This document shows, one piece after another, positions 12,642 to 18,673 of a stretch of DNA of 37,814 bases. A program made the translations under genes and the position numbers. Source of the DNA: Candidatus Kaiserbacteria bacterium (GTDB taxonomy: Bacteria; Patescibacteriota; Minisyncoccia; Phycocordibacterales; UBA2100). The stretch is taken from positions 1 to 37,814 of the forward strand of contig JACRFI010000007.1 of NCBI GenBank assembly GCA_016217965.1, written 5' to 3'. The notes beneath the pieces are model-generated. The model saw only the letters and a list, made by a program, of their open reading frames with translations, was not told the origin of the DNA and made no database searches. Position 1 is the first letter of the stretch; each line of letters starts with the position of its first letter.

Positions 12642-15600
12642 ATGTACCTCAGCCTGAAATCCATCGAACTCACGGGGTTCAAGTCCTTCGGAAAGAAAAC
12701 CGTACTCGAGTTCACGTCCCCGATTGCATCTATCGTAGGTCCAAATGGAAGCGGGAAATGCGTAGCGGGAGACTCTGTTGTGCAGTGTGCTGATGGGAGT
12801 CGGGTCTCAATTAAAGAGCTGTTTGACAATGCGCACGCGACTGCAAAACGAATAAAACTGTACGACGACGGGATTGCAATTTTATCGTCCGATTCTCGCG
12901 TGGAAGTGCTTGCGCTTGATTGTGAAAAGCAATTGCTTGTTCCGCGGGAGATTGCGGCATTTGTGCGCCGAAGTGCTCCCGCAAAACTCCTAACGCTCCT
13001 AATGCGGTCGGGGAGAAAAATAACTGCAACACCATATCATCCGGTGTTTGCATTGGCGAAAGGCAAAGTAACCCCTGTTCGTGCCGATTCGCTCAAAGCT
13101 GGTGCACGAATTGCATCACCTCGTAAGTTTGCTATACCGGGTTCAAAACAAGTATTGTCCATGTTTTCTGTGCTTGCCGCGTTCGCTGCAGAGGACAACG
13201 TGTATGTTCCGTATGCTCCTCATCTGGTAGCCGATCTTGTAGAGCGTGTCGGTAAAAGAAGCGCTACTCTGACAACGCGAGATACTCTAATTTCTCCAAA
13301 GATCGTCCAAGGCTTTTTTGACGGTCAAGCAATACTTTCAACGGCGGCACAAACACTGTGGCCGATGGGCGATGAAGAAGTATTATTTCCGGAGCGCATT
13401 TTGAAGTCTCGCACTGATGGAACAATACGGATCCCAGAAATCGTTGATGAACGTGTTGCCAGATTTCTTGGGTATCTTATTGCGGAAGGCAGGAATTGTC
13501 GCAACGGACAAATCCGGTTTGTTAACGATGATCTGCCGCTTGTTGACGATTTCGTCGAATGCGCACGTGCCTCATTTGACGTTAGCACGACCTTGAGGTC
13601 GTATAAGGGCCGAGGCATTATAGATGCATTCATTTCTTCAAAAACCCTCTCTTGTTTTATCGACCGAGTCTTCGGTGTTACGCGTGATGGTCATTCAAGA
13701 GTAAAAAAGATACCGCAACAGATATTCGCGTCGCCTGAAGTGGTCGTCACTGCTTTCTTGTCTGCATTATTTGAGGGTGACTCGTACATTCACGTGCCTA
13801 CAAAATCAAGCAGATCGGCATACATTGAATATGCTTCGGCGAGTGAGACGCTTGCTAGGGATGTAGCTGCCTTACTCCTTCGTCTCGGGGTACAGGCCGT
13901 AGTGAGATCGAAACTTAAGCATGCAACAAATTCTCCTGAACCGGTTCGAAAAATGTACTGGTCTGTTTTTATCTATGGTTCTCACAATCTTCGGATTTTG
14001 GCGGAAAAGTTGACTTTGAGAGGTAGAAAGAAATCCTCTCTGCAGAAATTATTGGATTTACCACAAAAAACGAATCCAAATCTCGATCTTGTTCCCGGCG
14101 CAGCTGAGCTTGTGAGAGATCTCGTTCGTGAGGCCAAAGTGTCAATAAAGAGGATACGAGCCGAATATCCGACGCTCGCCGCATATTATGAAATGCGGTG
14201 CGAGGCGACTAGAGCTGGGATCTTAAGGTGTATTGAAGCGGTGGATAAGTATGGAATTCCAACAAATCGATCGGGCGAATTGATTTCGCAATTGCGAATT
14301 CTTGCGGAATCGGATGTCCTTTGGGATGAAATAGTCTCGATTGATACCGATCGGAAAGAGGAATATGTGTACGATCTCTGCATCGCAGTAGATCATAATT
14401 TTATTGCCAACGATGTGGTGGTACATAACAGCAACGTCGCAGAGGCGTTCCGGTTCGTCCTTGGCGAACAGTCGATGAAATCTTTGCGCTCGAAACGCGG
14501 AGAAGACCTTATCTGGGGAGGGTCACCCGCGCTACCGCGGATGAACCGTGCCGGCGTTCGAGTCTCCTTCGATAATTCAAAGCGGATTCTCGATATCGAT
14601 TTTCCGGAAGTCACAGTGGAACGAGTCGTCTTTCGCGACGGGCAGAATGAGTACCTCTTGAACGGCAGCCAAGTTCGTCTCAAAGATGTCGTACGGCTCT
14701 TGGCCGGCGCGAACATTGGTGGGTCCGGCTACCAAATAATCTCGCAGGGTGAAGCAGACAGGATATTGAATGCGTCGCCAAAAGAGCGTCGCGAGATGGT
14801 GGAGGACTCACTAGGGCTCAAGCTATATCAGCACAAAAAAGCGGAGAGCGAGAGAAAATTAGAGGAAACCGCAGTCAATATAGATAAAACAAAATCACTT
14901 CGCCGAGAGCTTGCGCCGCACCTCAAATTCCTGCAAGCGCAGGTCGAGAAAATAGAGAAAGCACGGGAGATGAAAGAAGAATTGAAGGTCCTCTTGTCCG
15001 AATATCTTGCTCGCGAGCATGCATGGCAGGCGGCGCAGCGTGCGCAATTGTTTGAAGAAGGGAAGTCTCTTGAAAAAGAAGTGCAATCAATTGACACGAG
15101 GTTGCGTGACGCGCGCCGGGGAAGCAGCGGGGGTGCGGGAGAGAACGTCGCACGGCTCGAAGCGGAGCTCCGAGAAGCAGAGCGGAGGCTTGGGGATATG
15201 CGGAGGGCACGCGAGGAGATGGCGCGTGAGCTTGGGCGGGCAGAAGGAGCACTTCAAGCTACGAACGTGACAGTCGAGCAGATAGTTCCGGTTCCGCATG
15301 TTCGGCAATTTATTCGAGAAGTTGAAGGCGCGATATCGGATGCAGAGCGTGAATCAGATGTGGGCGCTATTCGGAACCTTTTAGGAACCATTCGTGGACG
15401 CATCAAGGCATTCGTGGACGACCTTACCGGTGTTGCGCCAGTCACGAACCATGAAGCCAAACAGAACGTGGACCGGCTTCTGATGCAACTTAAACGTGCG
15501 GAAGAAGACGAATCGCAAAGTGCATCGGAAGCGGAGCGCATACGCTCGGAAATAGCACACTCGCGCGAAGAGCGGTTCAGTGCGGAGAGGCAGTCTGTCG

Positions 15601-16538
15601 AATTGGAGGCGGCGCTGCGTGAAGTGCAGGGAAAACTGAACGTCACTCGCGTGGGGTTGGAGAATATGAAAGTCCTGCGCCAGAGGTTCGAAGAGGAAGT
15701 GCGCGAAGGCATCGCGCTTATCGGCGCCGATATCCGCGGCTTTGAAAATGCTGAGATACCGGAAGGTGCACTTTCAGAGGACAGGAGTGCGCAAGAAAAG
15801 AGGCGCCGTGCCATTGAGCGATTGAAGATAAAGATAGAAGAGGCAGGGGTGGGCGAGGGGGATCAGACGGTCAAAGAATTCGACCAGACGAGGCAGCGTG
15901 ATGAATTCTTGGGGCGCGAGCTGGTGGATTTGGAAAAATCAGCCGCCTCGCTGAAAGACATCATCGCGGAGTTGGAAAAAACCATTGACGAAAGGTTTAA
16001 GGATGGCCTCAAGCACATCAATGCAGCCCTAGGCGGATTCTTTTCAAAATTGTTTGGCGGTGGTGTGGCAAAGTTGGAAATTGAACTCCCAGCTAAATCA
16101 TCTCGTCAAGGACGAGATGATCGCCCGACAGATCTTCAGGATGAAGATACGGAAGATCTGTTTGGGGAAGAAGAAGAATTGTATGCGGGACTTTCCATTG
16201 ATGTCCAGTTGCCACGCAAAAAAGTGCGTGGGCTTGAAGTTCTTTCGGGAGGCGAACGCGCGCTCACATCTATCGCGCTTATCTTCGCAATGTCGCAAGT
16301 GAATCCCCCGCCATTTTTGATACTCGACGAGACGGACGCGGCGCTCGACGAGGCGAATTCGAAACGTTACGCAGACATGGTCCAGGAACTCGGTGCGAAA
16401 TCCCAGCTCATCGTCATCACTCACAACCGCGCGACGATGTCAGCCGCCGGGGAATTGTACGGCGTCACGATGGACTCAAGCGGGGTATCTAAGGTCTTGT
16501 CAGTGAAGCTTGAGGAGGCAACCAAGGTCGCAAAATAG
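12642..16538 (+). CDS. smc: Chromosome segregation SMC protein with intein in Walker A, no recognisable hinge
   Basis: 1298 aa precursor; 741 aa after removal of the 557-aa intein, against about 1150-1200 aa for usual bacterial SMC. N-terminal head: LKSIELTGFKSFGKKT and the P-loop GPNGSGK/SN, split by the intein after Lys39. Further head motifs are YQIISQGEADRILN and, at the C-terminus, the ABC signature VLSGGERALTS (about 1200) and Walker B FLILDETDAALDE. Between them are two coiled-coil stretches joined by only about 70 residues (NVTVEQIVPVPHVRQFIREV to GVAPVTNHEAKQN) without the Gly-rich SMC hinge. It compacts and segregates the chromosome as a dimer; how this form dimerises is unclear. 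A loop with many Asp/Glu (TDLQDEDTEDLFGEEEE) sits before the C-terminal head. Confidence 0.95.
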   Translation: MYLSLKSIELTGFKSFGKKTVLEFTSPIASIVGPNGSGKCVAGDSVVQCADGSRVSIKELFDNAHATAKRIKLYDDGIAILSSDSRVEVLALDCEKQLLVPREIAAFVRRSAPAKLLTLLMRSGRKITATPYHPVFALAKGKVTPVRADSLKAGARIASPRKFAIPGSKQVLSMFSVLAAFAAEDNVYVPYAPHLVADLVERVGKRSATLTTRDTLISPKIVQGFFDGQAILSTAAQTLWPMGDEEVLFPERILKSRTDGTIRIPEIVDERVARFLGYLIAEGRNCRNGQIRFVNDDLPLVDDFVECARASFDVSTTLRSYKGRGIIDAFISSKTLSCFIDRVFGVTRDGHSRVKKIPQQIFASPEVVVTAFLSALFEGDSYIHVPTKSSRSAYIEYASASETLARDVAALLLRLGVQAVVRSKLKHATNSPEPVRKMYWSVFIYGSHNLRILAEKLTLRGRKKSSLQKLLDLPQKTNPNLDLVPGAAELVRDLVREAKVSIKRIRAEYPTLAAYYEMRCEATRAGILRCIEAVDKYGIPTNRSGELISQLRILAESDVLWDEIVSIDTDRKEEYVYDLCIAVDHNFIANDVVVHNSNVAEAFRFVLGEQSMKSLRSKRGEDLIWGGSPALPRMNRAGVRVSFDNSKRILDIDFPEVTVERVVFRDGQNEYLLNGSQVRLKDVVRLLAGANIGGSGYQIISQGEADRILNASPKERREMVEDSLGLKLYQHKKAESERKLEETAVNIDKTKSLRRELAPHLKFLQAQVEKIEKAREMKEELKVLLSEYLAREHAWQAAQRAQLFEEGKSLEKEVQSIDTRLRDARRGSSGGAGENVARLEAELREAERRLGDMRRAREEMARELGRAEGALQATNVTVEQIVPVPHVRQFIREVEGAISDAERESDVGAIRNLLGTIRGRIKAFVDDLTGVAPVTNHEAKQNVDRLLMQLKRAEEDESQSASEAERIRSEIAHSREERFSAERQSVELEAALREVQGKLNVTRVGLENMKVLRQRFEEEVREGIALIGADIRGFENAEIPEGALSEDRSAQEKRRRAIERLKIKIEEAGVGEGDQTVKEFDQTRQRDEFLGRELVDLEKSAASLKDIIAELEKTIDERFKDGLKHINAALGGFFSKLFGGGVAKLEIELPAKSSRQGRDDRPTDLQDEDTEDLFGEEEELYAGLSIDVQLPRKKVRGLEVLSGGERALTSIALIFAMSQVNPPPFLILDETDAALDEANSKRYADMVQELGAKSQLIVITHNRATMSAAGELYGVTMDSSGVSKVLSVKLEEATKVAK
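12759..14429 (+). mobile_element. SMC intein inserted in the Walker A motif
   Basis: 557 residues from Cys40 (GSGK/CVAGDSVV) to Asn596 (VVVHN/SNVAEAF). Blocks A (CVAGDSVVQ), B (ITATPYHPVFA), F (YVYDLCIAVDHNFIAND) and G (VVVHN, Ser+1) are present. Homing-endonuclease motifs are FLGYLIAEGR and FLSALFEGDS. An extra segment of about 100 residues precedes the first endonuclease motif compared with the DnaE intein. The octamer LGYLIAEG is identical in the two inteins. Splicing must restore GKS before SMC can bind ATP. Confidence 0.95.
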
Positions 16539-16542
16539 TGAA

Positions 16543-16571
16543 TTGACCCTTCAGTTCAGTCCTGGTATAGT
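16543..16571 (+). promoter_or_regulatory. Leaderless promoter of rpsP
   Basis: TTGACC (16543-16548), exactly 17 nt, TATAGT (16566-16571), 8 nt to ATG 16580. Confidence 0.8.
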
Positions 16572-16579
16572 GCCGACTC

Positions 16580-16978
16580 ATGTTAATGATTCGGTTGCAG
16601 CGCGTGGGCCGCATCAACGACCCTTCCTACAGGATCGTTGTCATCGAGCACACGGAAAGCACGAAAAGCGGCAGCTTTCTTGAGCGTGTTGGCACCTATA
16701 ATCCGAGGACCAAGCAGCGCACTCTTGTTGAGGATCGCATAAAATACTGGCTCTCTGTTGGCGCAAAAGCGACTGGGACCGTGCACAATATGCTCGTTTC
16801 TGCAGGTATTGTTTCGGGAAAGAAGATGAACGTGCTCCCGAAGAAGACGGTTCCAAAAAAGGACCTGCCTGCGCAGGCAGGGGAGGCAACGACAGAAGCC
16901 CCGCCAGCCGCTGAGGCAGCGCCGGCACAGGAAGAGGCGAAAGCAGAGATCTCTGTTGAGGAGAAAACTGCCGCATAA
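16580..16978 (+). CDS. rpsP: Ribosomal protein bS16 with Ala/Glu-rich tail
   Basis: 132 aa. The first ~80 residues are typical bS16 (MIRLQRVGRINDPSYRIVVI; FLERVGTYNPRTK; RIKYWLSVGAKATGTVHNML). The remaining ~45 residues are an Ala/Pro/Glu tail absent from standard bS16. The tail contains DLPAQAGEA, encoded by an 18-bp perfect palindrome. ATG 16580 or the in-frame ATG 16586 could start; promoter geometry favours 16580. It begins the rpsP-khpA-trmD group; rimM and rplS, often found here, are absent. Confidence 0.96.
   Translation: MLMIRLQRVGRINDPSYRIVVIEHTESTKSGSFLERVGTYNPRTKQRTLVEDRIKYWLSVGAKATGTVHNMLVSAGIVSGKKMNVLPKKTVPKKDLPAQAGEATTEAPPAAEAAPAQEEAKAEISVEEKTAA
16864..16881. repeat. 18-bp perfect palindrome in rpsP
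   Basis: CCTGCCTGCGCAGGCAGG is its own complement and lies in frame in the variable tail of bS16. Confidence 0.8.
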
Positions 16979-16984
16979 ACAACT

Positions 16985-17013
16985 TTGACCTTCTTTGAAT
17001 TTCGTCGTATTAT
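16985..17013 (+). promoter_or_regulatory. Promoter of khpA
   Basis: TTGACC (16985-16990), 17-nt spacer, TATTAT (17008-17013). The predicted start near 17020 makes the heptamer module the 5' untranslated leader. Confidence 0.72.
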
Positions 17014-17026
17014 TTTTTCATTACTA

Positions 17027-17054
17027 CAAGCTAGAAGCTAGCACCTAGGAGCTA
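17027..17054 (+). repeat. 28-nt heptamer module upstream of khpA
   Basis: CAAGCTA, GAAGCTA, GCACCTA, GGAGCTA, ending exactly 6 nt before ATG 17061. Confidence 0.85.
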
Positions 17055-17060
17055 TTCTGT

Positions 17061-17435
17061 ATGGAACAAGATCAGATATTTCTCGAATATGTTGTTAAGG
17101 CACTCGTTGATAATCCGAACGACGTAAAGATAGTACGGACGGTAGATGAGATGGGAGTTCTTCTCACGCTTTCTGTCCACAAGGACGATATGGGCAAGAT
17201 AATTGGGCGAAGTGGCGCGACAGCCAAAGCCATTCGCACTATTTTGCGCGTTGTCGGCATGAAGAATGAGGCACGCGTCAATTTGAAAATTGAAGAGCCA
17301 GAAGGCTCAGACCGAGGATTCCGAGATGCAGACTCGAGTTCGAGTGACACCGGCGGTTACGTTCACGCACCAAAAGCCCGCCAGGAATCTCCTAAGGATA
17401 AATCGTTGGACGATGTGTTGGACGGGATTAAATAG
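17061..17435 (+). CDS. khpA: KH-domain RNA-binding protein KhpA
   Basis: 124 aa. The KH core is YVVKALVDNPNDVKIVRTV then LSVHKDDMGKIIGRSGATAK, with the GxxG loop GRSG and AIRTILRVVG. Family members are about 75-80 aa; this one has an extra acidic/Ser-rich tail (SDRGFRDADSSSSDTGGYV). It is a small RNA chaperone-like protein, usually encoded between rpsP and rimM/trmD, as here. Start ATG 17061 is set by the domain and by the heptamer leader. Its own promoter lies in the rpsP-khpA gap. Confidence 0.94.
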   Translation: MEQDQIFLEYVVKALVDNPNDVKIVRTVDEMGVLLTLSVHKDDMGKIIGRSGATAKAIRTILRVVGMKNEARVNLKIEEPEGSDRGFRDADSSSSDTGGYVHAPKARQESPKDKSLDDVLDGIK

Positions 17436-17463
17436 GTGCTAGGTTCGAGCTTCTAGCTGCTAG
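17436..17463 (-). repeat. 28-nt heptamer module, inverted, directly after khpA
   Basis: Plus strand GTGCTAG, GTTCGAG, CTTCTAG, CTGCTAG; the complement gives CTAGCAG, CTAGAAG, CTCGAAC, CTAGCAC. It starts one base after the khpA stop and is inverted relative to the module upstream of khpA. Confidence 0.8.
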
Positions 17464-17486
17464 GAAAATTCAAGGTTCTCATATGA

Positions 17487-17517
17487 AAGCGCCGCGGAGT
17501 TGTTGCCGCGGGCGCTT
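17487..17517. terminator. GC-rich hairpin between khpA and trmD
   Basis: AAGCGCCGCGG (17487-17497) pairs with CCGCGGGCGCTT (17506-17517), one bulged base. No T-run follows on the plus strand; on the minus strand it is followed by TTTC, so it could weakly end a minus-strand transcript. Confidence 0.4.
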
Positions 17518-17548
17518 CCGAGGGCATCGGGTTTCCCTTGCGAGAACG

Positions 17549-17626
17549 TTACTCGGGCCAGTTCAGGGCCACGAGGAACGCAACTACCAAGAGTAACCCT
17601 AAGATACCACCGACCATAGCTACCAT
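17549..17626 (-). CDS. Possible 25-aa membrane peptide, antisense in the khpA-trmD gap
   Basis: Minus-strand ATG 17626 (or GTG 17629) to TAA encodes MVAMVGGILGLLLVVAFLVA then LNWPE: a clean single membrane helix with a short polar end. A minus-strand promoter-like pair TTGACT (17695-17700), 17 nt, CATAGT (17672-17677) lies upstream, and a GC hairpin lies downstream. Without homologues it could be chance, since this gap has no other explanation of its sequence. No known family is recognised. Confidence 0.3.
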   Translation of the reverse strand: MVAMVGGILGLLLVVAFLVALNWPE

Positions 17627-17686
17627 CACCGCCGCTTCTTGGGCTGCACGGTGCCTTCTATGGGCGTGGGCACTATGCTGCGCATG

Positions 17687-17695
17687 TGATATACA
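17687..17695 (+). promoter_or_regulatory. Extended -10 leaderless promoter of trmD
   Basis: TGA-TATACA, ending 8 nt before ATG 17704. A weak -35 (TGGGCA) sits 17 nt upstream of the hexamer. Confidence 0.6.
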
Positions 17696-17703
17696 GTCAA
17701 CCT

Positions 17704-18375
17704 ATGGTGCATTTTCATATAATCACTCTTTTTCCCGACGCAATCGAGGCGTATCTTTCATCCTCGATACTTGGTCGCGCACGTGAAAAGAAATTGATAA
17801 AGATTTCGTACTACGACCCGAAAAAGTACGCTGTTGGAAAACATAAGCGAGTAGATCAGCGTCCATATGGTGGGGGCCCGGGGATGGTGTTGGAACCAAC
17901 CGCCATGCTTCGTGCTGCTGACGCAGCTCTTCGCAAGTCTAAAGTTCAAAGTCATAAGTCATTAGGAAAATCCAAAAAGCCTGAAGTCATTTTTTTCACA
18001 ACAGACGGCAAACAATTCGATGAGGAAATGGCGAAGAATTTGTCCAAGAAAAAAGATATTCTCCTGATAAGCGGAAGATACGAAGGAGTGGATGCCCGCG
18101 TTCCGAAAATCCTGAAGGCAAAATCTGTGTCGATGGGTCCGTTCGTTCTGACCGGCGGCGAATTGCCCGCTGCGATGCTTGTCGATGCTGTCGCCCGGTT
18201 TATTCCTGGAGTCCTCGGAAAGGCGGAGTCTTTGGAAAGAAGCCGTGTTTCGAGCCCTGAGGTCTACACTCGTCCGGAGATACTAGTATGGAAAGGCAAG
18301 AAACACAGGGTCCCAAAGGTCCTCCTCACGGGGCACCATGCGAAAATAAATGAGTGGAAGAAACGTCAGCCTTGA
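17704..18375 (+). CDS. trmD: tRNA (guanine-N1-)-methyltransferase
   Basis: 223 aa from ATG 17704 (MVHFHIITLFPDAIEAYLSS), which matches the family start; an in-frame ATG at 17686 would lie in the promoter. It methylates G37 of tRNAs and prevents +1 frameshifts. SPOUT trefoil-knot motifs: DQRPYGGGPGMVLEP, LISGRYEGVDARV, GPFVLTGGELPAAMLVDAVARF in parts, and RPEILVWKGKKHRVPKVLLTG in parts. Residues around RKSKVQSHKSLGKSKK are encoded by a 28-nt heptamer module. Ends with TGA, directly followed by a promoter. Confidence 0.96.
   Translation: MVHFHIITLFPDAIEAYLSSSILGRAREKKLIKISYYDPKKYAVGKHKRVDQRPYGGGPGMVLEPTAMLRAADAALRKSKVQSHKSLGKSKKPEVIFFTTDGKQFDEEMAKNLSKKKDILLISGRYEGVDARVPKILKAKSVSMGPFVLTGGELPAAMLVDAVARFIPGVLGKAESLERSRVSSPEVYTRPEILVWKGKKHRVPKVLLTGHHAKINEWKKRQP
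17935..17962 (+). repeat. 28-nt heptamer module within trmD
   Basis: AAGTCTA, AAGTTCA, AAGTCAT, AAGTCAT in exact register inside coding sequence, giving a Lys/Ser-rich loop. The length is not a multiple of three. Confidence 0.75.
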
Positions 18376-18404
18376 TTGACCTAGAGTATAGACAAATATA
18401 AGAT
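18376..18404 (+). promoter_or_regulatory. Promoter just after trmD
   Basis: TTGACC (18376-18381), 17-nt spacer, TAAGAT (18399-18404); the -35 begins at the base after the trmD stop. Confidence 0.65.
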
Positions 18405-18410
18405 CGGCCT

Positions 18411-18486
18411 GTGGTCCGCTGGCGCTAAGCAGCGCGCTTGGGAGCCCCTTTCGAGGATCAACGACGATTGGGCTCCCAATTTTTTT
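18411..18486 (+). ncRNA. Candidate ~76-nt small RNA or rpoB attenuator
   Basis: The region lies between the promoter above and a strong intrinsic terminator. It can form GCGCT-AAGC-AGCGC (18422-18435) or the alternative CGCTG/CAGCG, then the terminator hairpin with a 22-nt loop (CTTTCGAGGATCAACGACGA and following). A separate good promoter for rpoB lies downstream, so the unit could make a free small RNA. No family recognised; the start position is predicted from the -10 box. Confidence 0.5.
18438..18486 (+). terminator. Intrinsic terminator upstream of rpoB
   Basis: TTGGGAGCCC (18438-18447) and GGGCTCCCAA (18470-18479) form a perfect 10-bp stem, followed by seven T. Confidence 0.9.
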
Positions 18487-18516
18487 ACCTGAGTGTATCG
18501 GCGAGCGCAGCGTCGC

Positions 18517-18545
18517 TTGACACGAAAACCGACTTCTTGTAGACT
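18517..18545 (+). promoter_or_regulatory. Promoter of rpoBC
   Basis: TTGACA (18517-18522, perfect -35), 17-nt spacer, TAGACT (18540-18545). The predicted leader is about 120 nt. Confidence 0.8.
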
Positions 18546-18584
18546 CCTTGAACTTTGCTGATTCTCGATTGCGTTGCGGCTGAA

Positions 18585-18626
18585 ATGAAGAAGCAAAAAA
18601 AGAAGCCTGTAGTCAGGCACTTTTAA
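18585..18626 (+). CDS. Possible 13-codon leader ORF in the rpoB 5' UTR
   Basis: ATG at 18585 encodes MKKQKKKPVVRHF and stops at TAA. Its 3' half contains hairpin GCCTG-TAGT-CAGGC (18605-18618) followed by ACTTTTAA. A second hairpin TCCGCC-TTTTT-GGCGGA (18647-18663) lies just before the rpoB start. The poly-Lys content and the hairpins would suit translation-dependent control, but this is speculative. Confidence 0.25.
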   Translation: MKKQKKKPVVRHF

Positions 18627-18646
18627 TAGAGGCCGCTAGCTAATGA

Positions 18647-18663
18647 TCCGCCTTTTTGGCGGA
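18647..18663. repeat. TCCGCC/GGCGGA hairpin before rpoB
   Basis: TCCGCC-TTTTT-GGCGGA; a near copy (TCCGCCAA/TTGGCGGA) occurs in the thrS T-box leader at 4271-4287. Confidence 0.6.
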
Positions 18664-18673
18664 AGGGAATCTC

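Noticed and set aside
17704-18375. Possibility of UGA recoding, known from some CPR lineages
   Set aside because: TGA is the normal end of trmD, directly followed by a promoter, and no in-frame TGA occurs within conserved proteins.
18656-18673. TTG start for rpoB
   Set aside because: It falls within a hairpin, and ATG 18674 gives the normal N-terminus.
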